64,000 nucleotides of DNA from Pollutimonas sp035515055 (lineage in GTDB: Bacteria > Pseudomonadota > Gammaproteobacteria > Burkholderiales > Burkholderiaceae_B), in NCBI GenBank assembly GCA_035515055.1, contig DATJBV010000025.1:37128-101127 (forward strand), in the 5' to 3' direction. A model generated the notes under the pieces. It saw nothing but the letters and a program-made list of their open reading frames with translations. It had not been told where the DNA came from and made no database searches. Every line of letters begins with the position of its first letter. Position 1 is the stretch's first letter. Made by a program: the position numbers and the translations under genes. Shown here in pieces: positions 39,900 to 48,884 of the stretch.

Positions 39900-40682
39900 A
39901 TGCTTAAAGGCAAACGTGTAGTCGTCACAGGTTCGACCAGTGGAATCGGCATGGCCATTGCGCGCGAGTTCGCGTCCAACGGCGCCGACGTTGTCATCAA
40001 CGGCTTCGGCGATGCGGCCGCCATCGAAAAAGAACGAGTCAACATCGAACTCGAATTCGACGTCAAGGCCTATTACATAAACGCTGACCTAATGAAGGCT
40101 CAGGCCACGCGCGATTTCATCGCGGACTCTGTCAAGGCCTTGGGCGGCGTCGACATCCTCGTCAACAATGCCGGTATCCAGCACACGGACCTTATCGAAG
40201 ACTTCCCTGTCGATCGTTGGGACGCAATCATTGCGCTCAATTTGTCGGCCGCTTTTCACGGAACGGCGGCGGCATTGCCTCATATGAAAAAACAGGGCTG
40301 GGGACGCATTATCAACATCGCCTCGGCGCATGGCTTAGTCGCTTCCGCCACCAAGTCGGCTTATGTGGCGGCCAAGCACGGCGTTGTGGGGCTAACGAAA
40401 GTCACGGCGCTCGAAAACGCGGGAAATGGCGTCACGTGTAATGCCATCTGCCCCGGCTGGGTCCGTACCGCCCTGGTTGAAAAGCAAATTCAGGCGCTAT
40501 CGGAGAAGCGGAATATCAGCACAGAAGCCGCCGCTATCGAACTGCTGACCGAAAAGCAGCCATCGCTTCAGTTTGTAACGCCGAAGCAACTGGCGGGCGC
40601 GGCGCTATTTCTTTCGTCCGAGGCGGCGGAGCAGATGACAGGCACGACGCTGACGCTGGACGGCGGCTGGACGGCGCGGTAA
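39900..40682 (+). CDS. bdhA: 3-hydroxybutyrate dehydrogenase
   Basis: A protein of 260 residues of the classical SDR family: cofactor motif TGSTSGIGMAIA, NNAG motif VNNAGIQHTDLIEDFP, catalytic Ser in INIASAHGLVAS and YVAAKHG with the Tyr-Lys pair. The AHGLVAS and KxQPSLQFV stretches are characteristic of D-3-hydroxybutyrate dehydrogenases. It interconverts 3-hydroxybutyrate and acetoacetate with NAD, connecting polyhydroxybutyrate stores with central metabolism. AAAGGA precedes the ATG. It is followed after five bases by yaaA. Confidence 0.92.
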   Translation: MLKGKRVVVTGSTSGIGMAIAREFASNGADVVINGFGDAAAIEKERVNIELEFDVKAYYINADLMKAQATRDFIADSVKALGGVDILVNNAGIQHTDLIEDFPVDRWDAIIALNLSAAFHGTAAALPHMKKQGWGRIINIASAHGLVASATKSAYVAAKHGVVGLTKVTALENAGNGVTCNAICPGWVRTALVEKQIQALSEKRNISTEAAAIELLTEKQPSLQFVTPKQLAGAALFLSSEAAEQMTGTTLTLDGGWTAR

Positions 40683-40687
40683 GCACG

Positions 40688-41497
40688 ATGCTGTTGTTAC
40701 TTTCTCCGGCCAAGAAGCTGGACTACGATACGCCGATACGCACCTCGTTGCATACTCAGCCTTTGTTTGTCGACCAGGCCAGCGAACTCATCAACGTGCT
40801 CAAGCGGAAGCCGGCATCGGAGATCGCCGGCCTGATGGGGCTTAGCGATGCGCTGGCCCAGTTGAACGTGCGGCGCTACGCGGCATGGACGCCGCGCTTC
40901 AACCTGATGAACGCCCGGCAGGCGTTGCTGGCATTCAATGGCGATGTCTACGCCGGGCTCGATGCCCCGGCATTGTCCGACGCAAAGCTTACGTGGGCGC
41001 AAGACCATGTGGTCTTGCTTAGCGGACTGTATGGCGCATTGCGGCCGCTCGATCTGATGCAGCCGTACCGGCTTGAAATGGGAACGCGACTGGCGACACG
41101 TACGGGCTCCACGCTGTACGATTTTTGGGGCGACACTATTGCGCACTATTTGAACGAACGCCTGGCTGCATCGGCCAGTGCGAAGCGCAAGCAAGAGCCG
41201 CTGGTCCTGAATCTTGCGTCGCAAGAGTACTTCAAGGCCGTGGATCTCAAGGCGCTGAAGGCCAAGGTTGTACAGTGCGTGTTCCAGGACTATAAAAATG
41301 GCGAGTGGAAAATCATCAGCTTTCACGCCAAGCGCGCGCGCGGCTTGATGGCGCGGTTCGTTATCGACAACAAGATCGGTGATCCTCAGGCCCTGCACGG
41401 GTTCCGCAGTGAAGGCTACGCCTTTTCCGCTGAAGCGTCGTCGCCCGACAAGCTGGTCTTCAGGCGAGCCACGCCTTATGTCCGCGCTGCGGCATAG
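40688..41497 (+). CDS. yaaA: Peroxide stress protein YaaA (DUF328)
   Basis: A protein of 269 residues with the conserved opening LLLLSPAKKLDY, central YGALRPLDLMQPYRLEMG and C-terminal ARGLMARFVI. In E. coli YaaA limits free iron during hydrogen peroxide stress and binds DNA. It lies five bases after bdhA on the same strand, so the two are probably co-transcribed; that pairing has no known functional reason. The length and all family blocks are normal. Confidence 0.93.
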   Translation: MLLLLSPAKKLDYDTPIRTSLHTQPLFVDQASELINVLKRKPASEIAGLMGLSDALAQLNVRRYAAWTPRFNLMNARQALLAFNGDVYAGLDAPALSDAKLTWAQDHVVLLSGLYGALRPLDLMQPYRLEMGTRLATRTGSTLYDFWGDTIAHYLNERLAASASAKRKQEPLVLNLASQEYFKAVDLKALKAKVVQCVFQDYKNGEWKIISFHAKRARGLMARFVIDNKIGDPQALHGFRSEGYAFSAEASSPDKLVFRRATPYVRAAA

Positions 41498-41521
41498 GTT
41501 GCAACATCGCGATGCGGCGAA

Positions 41522-43732
41522 TCAGGCCCTTATTTCCGATACGCCGCGTAATTCCTGGCGTATCAGCTGGGCGGCCTTGACCATTTGTCGCAAAGGGTAG
41601 GCGAGGGCCGCCAGTTCGCCCTCGGTTTCGAGCGACATAGGGGGATTCGCATCGTCGCCGTCCAGATAGCTGCCTACGGCCTCCAGCGATTGCCGGATGC
41701 CGTCCGGCACGCTGGAAAGGCCGGCCAGTATGGGGACCGCCGCACTGATCTGCGACGCCAGCACGTGGTACTGAATGAGCAGGTTATTGAACGCCGGTAC
41801 ATCGTTTTGCCGCTTGATGGGTTCGTCCATCATCCGGTAAAACGCGCTGGCGAAGTTGCTGAACGCAATGTACACATTCTTTCGGGCGACGCGCCAGCGC
41901 ACTTCGGCCTCATGCTGCTCGGCCGCCAGCGCGGCGTCGTCGAACTGCGCATCGGTCGGCTCGGCCGCTTTCAAGCGGCTCAGTCGCGCATATTCCAGGC
42001 CCGTGTTTAGCAATTCCTGATTGGCTTTCTTCGCGGCCCTGGCTAGCGAACCCATAAAGTTGTATTCCCACCACGGCAATATGTGACTGCATAGCAAGGC
42101 GATGGCGCAACCAATGATGGTATCGAGCAGGCGTTCGCCGATGACGAAGGTATTGTCAGGCGTCAGGAAGTGGAATACGAGCAGGACGAATAGGGTGTTG
42201 AACACAGCCGAAATCATGAAGTTCAGCTGCAGCAGGCTGTAGCCAAGTATGCAGGTTACGACCATCACGGCAAGGAAAACGTTGGGGTTCTGAGTCAGAT
42301 TGAACAGCATCAGCGCGAGCCCGCAGCCTATCAGCGTACCGGCAAGCCGCCAGCCGTTGCGCTGCCGGGTCAGCGCGAAACCCGGTTTCATGATGACGAG
42401 GATGGTGAGTACGATCCAGTATCCGTGCATGTTGACGCCTGGAATGATGCCTTCCAGCCCGGCGTAGGACATGGTCGATGTTGCCGTCATGGCAACAAGG
42501 GCGGCGATGGCGACGCGCGTTGCATACCGGAAGTGCGACGAGTCCAGCCGCAAATTGCTGGTCAACATGCCCACGCGCCAGGTCTGGCGCGACAGGAAGC
42601 GATCCAGTGCCTTTTCCAGGCGCATGTCGACAAGCGCGGTATCTGATGTCTGGCGGGTATGATCCGCCATTCGGTCGACGAGGCGCGTGGCATTGCGCAG
42701 GCGGCGCAGCACCTGAAGGAGGAGCGCGTAGACTTCCGGCTGTTGGCCCACCATGCCGGCGTCGCGGTACTTCTGTAATTCGAATTCGATGGCGCGCAAC
42801 TCGGCCTTGACGCTGTTTCGCTCGCGCGCGGGGCGGTTGCTGGCAACGCTCAGCGCAATATGCGCCAAATTCTCCGACAGTTTGTACAAGGCGTCGCGAG
42901 AAAAGATCAGCACATCGCTGTCGGGCACGCTGCGTCGCAGCGTTGCATAGTCGGTATGCGTGGCCACCAGGCTATCCAACAAGGCCACCATGTCGATGAA
43001 CACGTTCAGCGTGGCGATACGAAGCCTGTCGGCGCGGCCGCGGCCCTTGGGAAGTTCGCGTAGCACGGCGTCGCGTGCCGCCTGGTGCTTTTCCGTCATG
43101 GCGCTCTGGGCATGGATGAGGCGGCGATAGCTGGCCTCGAGGTCGATGTTCACATCGTAGAACCGTGCGCGCGCATCGAAGTAGTCGGCGGTGGCGAACA
43201 GGGCCACGGACAGCACCTGCTGCTCTTCGCGGTGCCAGAATACGCGGTGCACCATGGTACTGAACACGAAATAAAACACGCTCCCGGAGAACGAGTAGAT
43301 CGTATGCAACAAGACATCGTGAGAAGCCAGCGGCTCGCGCATCGTCAACGTCATGATCAGCAGGCAGGCAAATCCCAGCAAGCCCCCCTGTTTTCCAAAT
43401 ACCGTGAACATTGAAAACAGGAAGCACAGCGCGGGAACGATAAGCCATAGTATTACATCGTGAGACGATGCCAGGCCGGTGACCGCGGCAGTGAGCGAAC
43501 CCAGCAAAACGGCTCCCAACATGCCATTCGTTCCATAGCGGCGCGGCCCGCCGGGCTGGTCGATGATGGCGACGCAGGCGGCGCCGATGGCGGCGATCAT
43601 GCCTATGCTGTAAAGCTGGAACACGCCTGCCAGCAGCAGGGCGGGCACCATGACACCGACGGCCTGGCGCAAGCCGCCGAAGAAGTAGTGACTATGAAAA
43701 AAGCGTTGAAGTTGGGGTATGCGAGTTGCCAT
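41522..43732 (-). CDS. FUSC-family inner-membrane protein, YccS/YhfK-like
   Basis: A protein of 736 residues with two blocks of five or six hydrophobic helices (about 20-165 and 400-530), each followed by a cytoplasmic helical region. The second membrane block contains PGFALTRQRNGWRLAGTLIGC, cut here to LTRQRNGWRLAGTLIG, a typical FUSC motif. The layout matches YccS/YhfK and the aromatic acid exporter AaeB family. Transport of aromatic acids or fusaric acid-like compounds is possible, but the substrate is unknown. It is convergent with yaaA (24 bases between) and divergent from the acyl-CoA operon, whose promoter lies just upstream of its start. Confidence 0.85.
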   Translation of the reverse strand: MATRIPQLQRFFHSHYFFGGLRQAVGVMVPALLLAGVFQLYSIGMIAAIGAACVAIIDQPGGPRRYGTNGMLGAVLLGSLTAAVTGLASSHDVILWLIVPALCFLFSMFTVFGKQGGLLGFACLLIMTLTMREPLASHDVLLHTIYSFSGSVFYFVFSTMVHRVFWHREEQQVLSVALFATADYFDARARFYDVNIDLEASYRRLIHAQSAMTEKHQAARDAVLRELPKGRGRADRLRIATLNVFIDMVALLDSLVATHTDYATLRRSVPDSDVLIFSRDALYKLSENLAHIALSVASNRPARERNSVKAELRAIEFELQKYRDAGMVGQQPEVYALLLQVLRRLRNATRLVDRMADHTRQTSDTALVDMRLEKALDRFLSRQTWRVGMLTSNLRLDSSHFRYATRVAIAALVAMTATSTMSYAGLEGIIPGVNMHGYWIVLTILVIMKPGFALTRQRNGWRLAGTLIGCGLALMLFNLTQNPNVFLAVMVVTCILGYSLLQLNFMISAVFNTLFVLLVFHFLTPDNTFVIGERLLDTIIGCAIALLCSHILPWWEYNFMGSLARAAKKANQELLNTGLEYARLSRLKAAEPTDAQFDDAALAAEQHEAEVRWRVARKNVYIAFSNFASAFYRMMDEPIKRQNDVPAFNNLLIQYHVLASQISAAVPILAGLSSVPDGIRQSLEAVGSYLDGDDANPPMSLETEGELAALAYPLRQMVKAAQLIRQELRGVSEIRA

Positions 43733-43749
43733 GTGGGCACTATAGCGCG

Positions 43750-43778
43750 TTGACTTTACATCCTAGGCGTCCTAGTAT
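43750..43778 (+). promoter_or_regulatory. Sigma-70 promoter of the lva-like operon with TCCTAG repeats
   Basis: TTGACT (43750-43755), a 17-base spacer and TAGTAT (43773-43778) give a good vegetative promoter. Two direct TCCTAG repeats (43761-43766 and 43770-43775) lie in the spacer and over the -10, the place where a repressor would block polymerase. AGGAGG at 43786-43791 is the ribosome site of the first gene. Confidence 0.6.
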
Positions 43779-43798
43779 TTTCGCCAGGAGGGGCTGCC

Positions 43799-44566
43799 AT
43801 GAATAATAACTTCGACCTCACTGGCAAGGTGGCGCTGCTTTCCGGCGCCGCAGGCGGCTTGGGGGCGCAAATGGCCCGCGCGCTGGGCCTGGCGGGCGCC
43901 AAGCTGGTCTTGATAGGCAGGCGGCAAGGGCCGCTCGAAGCGCTTGCGGCGAGCCTCGGGCATCAGGGAATACAGGCGCTTGCCGTGCCCGCGGATGTTG
44001 CCGACGATGCCCAGGTGGAAGCCGGCCTCGACCGGGCGCAGTCTGAATATGGCATCGTCGATGTGGTCGTGTGCGCCGCCGGATGCACCCACCAGGCACC
44101 CGCCGTCTCTCTTGCTATCCAGGACTGGGACCGAGTCCTCGATGTCAACCTGAAGGGAAGCTGGCTGGTGGCGGCCCACGCGGCGCGACGCCTGATTCAA
44201 GCGCAACGCCCCGGTTCCATCATCATGATCTCATCCATCCTTGGCCACCGCGTCGCGGGGAATCTGCTGCCCTACACGGTTTCCAAGGCGGGGCTCGAGC
44301 ACATGACCCGCGCACTGGCCCTGGAGTGGGCGCGCCACGGCATACGAGTGAACGCCCTGGCGCCAGGCTATATAGAAACGGATTTGAACCGGGAATTCTT
44401 CGCCTCTTCGGCCGGTCAAGCCATGGTGCGGCGCATACCCCAGCGCCGGTTGGGACGCGCCGGCGATCTGGACGGCGCATTGCTCTTGCTTGCTTCCGAT
44501 GCTTCTTCCTACATGACCGGTAGTTCGATCGTGGTCGACGGCGGTCATCTGCAATCCACCCTATAA
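43799..44566 (+). CDS. Short-chain dehydrogenase/reductase, LvaD-like position
   Basis: A protein of 255 residues. SDR signatures: SGAAGGLGAQMA (cofactor), IDVVVCAAG-type NNAG region, MISSILGHRV with the catalytic Ser and YTVSKAG with Tyr and Lys; the end is TGSSIVVDGGHLQS. A strong AGGAGG precedes the ATG, and the gene opens an operon of ten same-strand genes. By its neighbours (acyl-CoA dehydrogenase, APH-type kinase, small partner, CoA ligase) it would occupy the place of LvaD, which reduces levulinyl-CoA (4-oxo) to 4-hydroxyvaleryl-CoA. The sequence alone does not fix the substrate, and another hydroxyacyl-CoA is possible. Confidence 0.85.
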   Translation: MNNNFDLTGKVALLSGAAGGLGAQMARALGLAGAKLVLIGRRQGPLEALAASLGHQGIQALAVPADVADDAQVEAGLDRAQSEYGIVDVVVCAAGCTHQAPAVSLAIQDWDRVLDVNLKGSWLVAAHAARRLIQAQRPGSIIMISSILGHRVAGNLLPYTVSKAGLEHMTRALALEWARHGIRVNALAPGYIETDLNREFFASSAGQAMVRRIPQRRLGRAGDLDGALLLLASDASSYMTGSSIVVDGGHLQSTL

Positions 44567-44581
44567 AAGAAGGCAGCACAC

Positions 44582-45778
44582 ATGGACTTCACTTTGTCGC
44601 CCCAGGCGGACTCCTTGCGCGAAAAAATCAAGGCGTTCGTGGATCGTGAGCTCATCCCCCTGGAGGCAGATCCGGCCTCGTATGACGAGCACGAGAATAT
44701 CGGCGAACCGCTGTTGCGACGCATGCGGGTCAAGGCCCGGGAGCAAGGCCTTTGGTCGCTGCAAATGCCGCGCGAGCGCGGAGGACAAGGGTTGGACATG
44801 GCCGGCATGGCGTCGTGCTATGAAGAAATGAACCGATCTATATTCGGGCCGGTCATCTTCAATTCGGCCGCCCCCGACGATGGCAACATGATGGTATTGA
44901 ACAAGGTCGCCACAGAGGCCCAGAAGGAGCGTTGGTTGCAACCAATCGTCAATGGCGATGTGCGTTCCTCGTTCGTCATGACTGAGCCCGCCCCGGGTTC
45001 GGGTTCGGATCCCGGCATGATGCTGACTACCGCGCAGCGCAAGGGAAAAGACTGGGTGCTCAATGGCGTCAAGCATTTCATAACTGGGGCCGGGGTGGCG
45101 GCGCACTTTATTGTCATCGCGCGCACTTCCAGCGATACGCGCAAAGGCTTGTCGGCGTTCTTGTTTCACAAGGACGATCCTGGCTGGGAGATAGTCCGGC
45201 GCATTCCGATCATGGGTCCCGAGGAGCATGGCGGCCATTGTGAACTTCGTTTCACCGACATGGCCATCCCCGATGAAAATCGGCTGATGGAAATAGGCGA
45301 TGGCTTGAAACTGACACAAATTCGCCTGGGCCCAGCCCGTCTGACGCACTGCATGCGCTGGCTGGGCCTCGCCAAGCGTTCGCTCGATATAGCGGGCGAC
45401 TACGTGTCAAAGCGCGAATCGTTCGGCATCAAGCTTGCGCAAAGGGAAGGGGTGCAATGGCTGCTCGGCGAAGCCGCAATGGGGATACAGGTGGGACGGC
45501 TCCTGGTGATGCATGCCGCCTGGAAGCTTGATCAAGGCGACTTTGCGCGCAAGGAAGTCTCGATGGCCAAAGTCGCCGTGGCTGGCACGTTGCACCAAGC
45601 CGTCGATACCGCCATCCAGTTGTGCGGCGCTCATGGCTATTCCAAAGACACGCCGCTGGAGTGGATATACCGGTATGCGCGGCAAGCCAGGCTGGTGGAC
45701 GGTGCCTCCGAGGTCCATAAGATGGTGTTGTCTCAGCGTCTGCTCGACGAAGGAAACGACTTCTGGAAGTGGGGCTGA
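44582..45778 (+). CDS. Acyl-CoA dehydrogenase family protein, ACAD10/11- and LvaC-like
   Basis: A protein of 398 residues with the acyl-CoA dehydrogenase fold: N-terminal helical domain, SSFVMTEPAPGSGSDP (FAD/substrate loop), KHFITGAG, QREGVQWLLGEAAM and the C-terminal GAHGYSKDTPLEWIYR and VDGASEVHK segments. The long W-containing loop and the pairing with a kinase gene place it near the ACAD10/11 group. In the P. putida lva pathway the equivalent enzyme LvaC removes phosphate from a 4-phosphoacyl-CoA and isomerises the product. It lies 15 bases after the SDR gene and four before the kinase gene. Confidence 0.88.
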   Translation: MDFTLSPQADSLREKIKAFVDRELIPLEADPASYDEHENIGEPLLRRMRVKAREQGLWSLQMPRERGGQGLDMAGMASCYEEMNRSIFGPVIFNSAAPDDGNMMVLNKVATEAQKERWLQPIVNGDVRSSFVMTEPAPGSGSDPGMMLTTAQRKGKDWVLNGVKHFITGAGVAAHFIVIARTSSDTRKGLSAFLFHKDDPGWEIVRRIPIMGPEEHGGHCELRFTDMAIPDENRLMEIGDGLKLTQIRLGPARLTHCMRWLGLAKRSLDIAGDYVSKRESFGIKLAQREGVQWLLGEAAMGIQVGRLLVMHAAWKLDQGDFARKEVSMAKVAVAGTLHQAVDTAIQLCGAHGYSKDTPLEWIYRYARQARLVDGASEVHKMVLSQRLLDEGNDFWKWG

Positions 45779-45782
45779 CGAC

Positions 45783-46808
45783 ATGCAGCCCAAAGACATC
45801 AGCCGGGCCCTGGCTCGGTATGTCGAGCAGCAAACAGGCGCAGAGCGTGTGTCTGTGCTTAATTTCGCCCGTTTGCCTGGCGGCGCCATACAGAACAACC
45901 ACGGATTCGCGGTCGAATGTGTCGGAGGTCTCCGGCCGGGGCGGCACGACCTGATCGTCCGCAGCGATGCGCCGTCAAGCATTCAGGCCAGCCTTGGCCG
46001 CGAGCAGGAATTCCAGGTATTGCTGGAGGCTTACGAAGCAGGGGTGACGGTGCCGCGGCCCTTATGGCTTTGTACCGATCCATCTGTAATAGGTAGCGTC
46101 TTTTTCATTATGGACCGCGTTGCCGGCACGGCCGACGGACATGCATTGGTCAAGGGTGGACTGACTCCCGCTCAGGCCCAGGCGCTCACCTATCAGTTGG
46201 GGGTCGAGCTCGCCCACCTGCATCAGGTCCGGCCGCCCAGGCCGTCGCTGGCATCCTTGCCCATGCCTCGGCCATCGCCCGCCGCTGGGCGGATAAGTCA
46301 ATACAGGCATGCGCTCGACGCCATACCCGAGCCGCACCCTGTCCTGGAGTGGGCCTTGAACTGGTTGGAAGACAACGCCCCAGTCTCCGACGCCACCGTG
46401 CTTTGCCATTGTGATTTTCGTACTGGCAACTACATGGTTCACGAGGGGCGGCTGACCGGCGTTTTGGACTGGGAGTTCGCCGCCTGGAGCGACCCCTACG
46501 AAGACCTTGGCTGGTTGTGTTCGAGAAGCTGGCGCTTTGGGGCCAGCCAGAAAGAAGTGGGCGGCGTGGGCGATAAAGTCGATTTGTTCGCAGCCTACGC
46601 CGGCATCGCCGGAAGGCCGGTGGATGCCGGCAAGGTTGCTTACTGGGAAATTATGGGATCTGCCCGTTGGGCGGTCATTGCGCTGCAACAGGCACAACGC
46701 CATCTATCAGGCAATGAGCCTTCGCTCGAGCTTGCCTTGACCGGACGCCTGCTCCCCGCCATCGAGTACGACTTGCTGACTCAAATAGGGGAAATGGACT
46801 ATGGATGA
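45783..46808 (+). CDS. APH-type phosphotransferase, LvaA/ACAD11-kinase-like
   Basis: A protein of 341 residues from the ATG at 45783; the open frame extends 90 codons upstream into the acyl-CoA dehydrogenase gene without family similarity. The kinase-like fold is marked by the catalytic H-x-D-x4-N motif (HCDFRTGNYM, with Cys where HGD is usual) and the metal Asp in GVLDWEFAAWSDP. Not an antibiotic kinase by context: in human ACAD10/11 and in P. putida LvaA the same fold phosphorylates the 4-hydroxyl of hydroxyacyl-CoA. It overlaps the next small gene by 8 bases, fitting an LvaA-LvaB-type complex. Confidence 0.85.
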   Translation: MQPKDISRALARYVEQQTGAERVSVLNFARLPGGAIQNNHGFAVECVGGLRPGRHDLIVRSDAPSSIQASLGREQEFQVLLEAYEAGVTVPRPLWLCTDPSVIGSVFFIMDRVAGTADGHALVKGGLTPAQAQALTYQLGVELAHLHQVRPPRPSLASLPMPRPSPAAGRISQYRHALDAIPEPHPVLEWALNWLEDNAPVSDATVLCHCDFRTGNYMVHEGRLTGVLDWEFAAWSDPYEDLGWLCSRSWRFGASQKEVGGVGDKVDLFAAYAGIAGRPVDAGKVAYWEIMGSARWAVIALQQAQRHLSGNEPSLELALTGRLLPAIEYDLLTQIGEMDYG

Positions 46809-47211
46809 TCGTCCCGATGGCTCTGAGCTATTGACGGTAGCCCGGCGACTGTTGCTCGATGGCCTCTTGCCGCTGTTGCCTGCCGGAAAAACCTACGACG
46901 TCTTGATGGTGGCAAACGCCATGGCCATTGCGTCACGCGAATTGAGGCTGCTCGGCCGTACTCGCCGGGAAGCCGACGAGCAAATCGAACGGTTTTTCGT
47001 GTCGTCGGGACTGGGCCATTTTCCCCAGCACGCTGAAACGCCAGACGCGGCAGGCCATAAAGAAGCGCTACTAGCCAAGCAGATACGCGCCAGGTCTGTG
47101 CCCCGCGAACACTATCGGCCGTTGCACCAATTGCTTTTATCGTTGACGCGCGCCAAGCTGGCAATTACTAATCCAAAACACCTTGGCAGCCAGGGGGCGT
47201 TGCATGAGTGA
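46801..47211 (+). CDS. Small DUF6285-like protein in the position of LvaB
   Basis: A protein of 136 residues, mostly helical and charged, with no signal peptide or membrane segment. The central part VANAMAIASRELRLLGRTRREADEQI and the C-terminal RPLHQLLLSLTRAKLAITNP (each longer than quoted: MAIASRELRLLG and LTRAKLAITNP are the cores) resemble the small proteins that accompany APH-type acyl-CoA kinases. In P. putida LvaB is a small protein needed for LvaA kinase activity. The gene overlaps its neighbours by 8 bases on each side, which suggests a fixed stoichiometry with the kinase. The family assignment is from memory and context. Confidence 0.7.
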   Translation: MDDRPDGSELLTVARRLLLDGLLPLLPAGKTYDVLMVANAMAIASRELRLLGRTRREADEQIERFFVSSGLGHFPQHAETPDAAGHKEALLAKQIRARSVPREHYRPLHQLLLSLTRAKLAITNPKHLGSQGALHE

Positions 47212-48820
47212 CACGTATCGGCGGGGCCTCGATAAGCAGCCAGCGAATTATTCCAGCCTGACTCCCATCCATTACCTGCAAAGATCCGCAACTATTTATC
47301 CTGAAAAAAAGGCGGTCATAGACGGCGCGGAAAGCCTGACCTATCGCGTCTTGTATGAGCGTTCCCGAACGATGGCGTCGTCGCTCGCGGCCATGGGAAT
47401 AGGGGCCGGGGACACGGTTTCGGTGCTGTGCTTCAATACGCGCGAGTTGCTCGAATGCCACTATTCGGTTCCCATGGCGGGAGCTGTGCTCAACGCGCTT
47501 AACACCCGCATTGACGCATCCACACTGGCGTTCATATTGGGTCACGGTGAGTCTCGCCTGCTCATGTACGACGCTGAATTCAGCGCATTGGTTCAACAGG
47601 CGGTCGCCACATTGGAAGCGCCTCCCATCCTGGTCGTGATCGGTGCCGACGAGGGTGGTCAAGCTCCTTCCGTGTTGACATACGACACTATGCTCGCCTC
47701 GGGCGATCCTGGCTTTCACTGGAAAAGAGTCGCCGACGAGTGGGACGCCATCGCGCTCAACTATACGTCCGGCACGACGGGCGACCCGAAGGGGGTTGTC
47801 TATCACCACCGTGGCGCCTTCCTGGCTGCCCTGAGCAATGCCATGGCCTTCAATATGTCCGCCGATACGGTTTACCTGTGGACCCTGCCCATGTTTCATT
47901 GCAACGGGTGGTGCTATACCTGGGCTGTCACGGCGGTGGGCGGAACGCATGTCTGTTTGCGCCGTGTCCAGCCAGAGGCCGTACTGCAATGTATTCGGAA
48001 CCACAAGGTTACGCACATGTGCGGCGCGCCCGTTGTGCTGAATATGCTGCTCAACGATTTTCATCAGCATGGCCACACGCTGGATGCCCCGGTCCAGTTT
48101 GCATTGGGGGGCGCCGCGCCGCCGAGTCCCGTGATTGCGCGCGCGCAGGAAGTCGGCTTCCGTATAACGCATTTATATGGGCTGACCGAATCTTACGGAC
48201 CCTCGGCGTTATGCGTATGGCAGGATGAATGGGTACGCCTGGACCCCGGCGGCCTGGCACGCAAAATGGCCAGGCAGGGCGTCGGTGTCCTGACGATCGA
48301 CGAGGTGAACGTTGCCGCCATGGATGACGGCGCGGTGGTGCCTCCCGATGGCGAAACTCTCGGTGAATTGCTTATCCGGGGCAATACGCTGATGAAGGGC
48401 TATCTGAAGAATCCGGCAGGCACGGCGGAGGCATTTCGCGACGGGTGGTTTCATACTGGCGACCTTGCGGTCATGCATCCAGACGGTTATGTGGAAATCA
48501 AGGACAGGGCCAAGGACATCATTATTTCAGGCGGCGAGAATATATCCAGCCAAGAAATCGAAGATCTGCTTTATCGGCACCCTATGGTGCTGGAGGCCGC
48601 CGTGGTGGCCCTGCCGGACGACACCTGGGGCGAAGTCCCGTGCGCGTGCATCACTCTGAAGGAAAACGGGACCACCATCGGCGAACAAGATTTCATCGCT
48701 TACTGCAAAAACAATCTGGCGTCATACAAGGTGCCGAAGCGGGTTGTGTTTGGCAAACTTCCCAAGACCTCAACCGGGAAGATCCAGAAGAATTTGCTAA
48801 GGAACGCGCTGAGGGCATAG
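47204..48820 (+). CDS. Acyl-CoA synthetase (AMP-forming), LvaE-like position
   Basis: A protein of 538 residues from the ATG at 47204 with AGGGGG before it. ANL-superfamily motifs: YTSGTTGDPKGV (phosphate loop), GLTESYGPS, HTGDLAVMHPDGYVEIKDR and the catalytic C-terminal Lys in KTSTGKIQK. The sequence is of the medium-chain/methylmercaptopropionyl-CoA ligase type. It would activate the imported carboxylate as an acyl-CoA before the other operon enzymes act. It overlaps the small DUF6285-like gene by 8 bases and is followed by the ABC importer genes after 64 bases. Confidence 0.9.
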   Translation: MSDTYRRGLDKQPANYSSLTPIHYLQRSATIYPEKKAVIDGAESLTYRVLYERSRTMASSLAAMGIGAGDTVSVLCFNTRELLECHYSVPMAGAVLNALNTRIDASTLAFILGHGESRLLMYDAEFSALVQQAVATLEAPPILVVIGADEGGQAPSVLTYDTMLASGDPGFHWKRVADEWDAIALNYTSGTTGDPKGVVYHHRGAFLAALSNAMAFNMSADTVYLWTLPMFHCNGWCYTWAVTAVGGTHVCLRRVQPEAVLQCIRNHKVTHMCGAPVVLNMLLNDFHQHGHTLDAPVQFALGGAAPPSPVIARAQEVGFRITHLYGLTESYGPSALCVWQDEWVRLDPGGLARKMARQGVGVLTIDEVNVAAMDDGAVVPPDGETLGELLIRGNTLMKGYLKNPAGTAEAFRDGWFHTGDLAVMHPDGYVEIKDRAKDIIISGGENISSQEIEDLLYRHPMVLEAAVVALPDDTWGEVPCACITLKENGTTIGEQDFIAYCKNNLASYKVPKRVVFGKLPKTSTGKIQKNLLRNALRA

Positions 48821-48884
48821 CAACTAGAGTAGATACAAAGGATTTACAGCTGAAAGACAATAATCATTCCCAGGAGGTGTCTTC

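Noticed and set aside
45783..46808. Aminoglycoside resistance kinase
   Set aside because: The APH fold is shared by acyl-CoA kinases, and operon context with acyl-CoA enzymes argues strongly against drug resistance.
47168..48172. 334-codon minus-strand ORF opposite the acyl-CoA ligase
   Set aside because: Shadow of the ligase gene; the ligase carries all family motifs in the plus frame.
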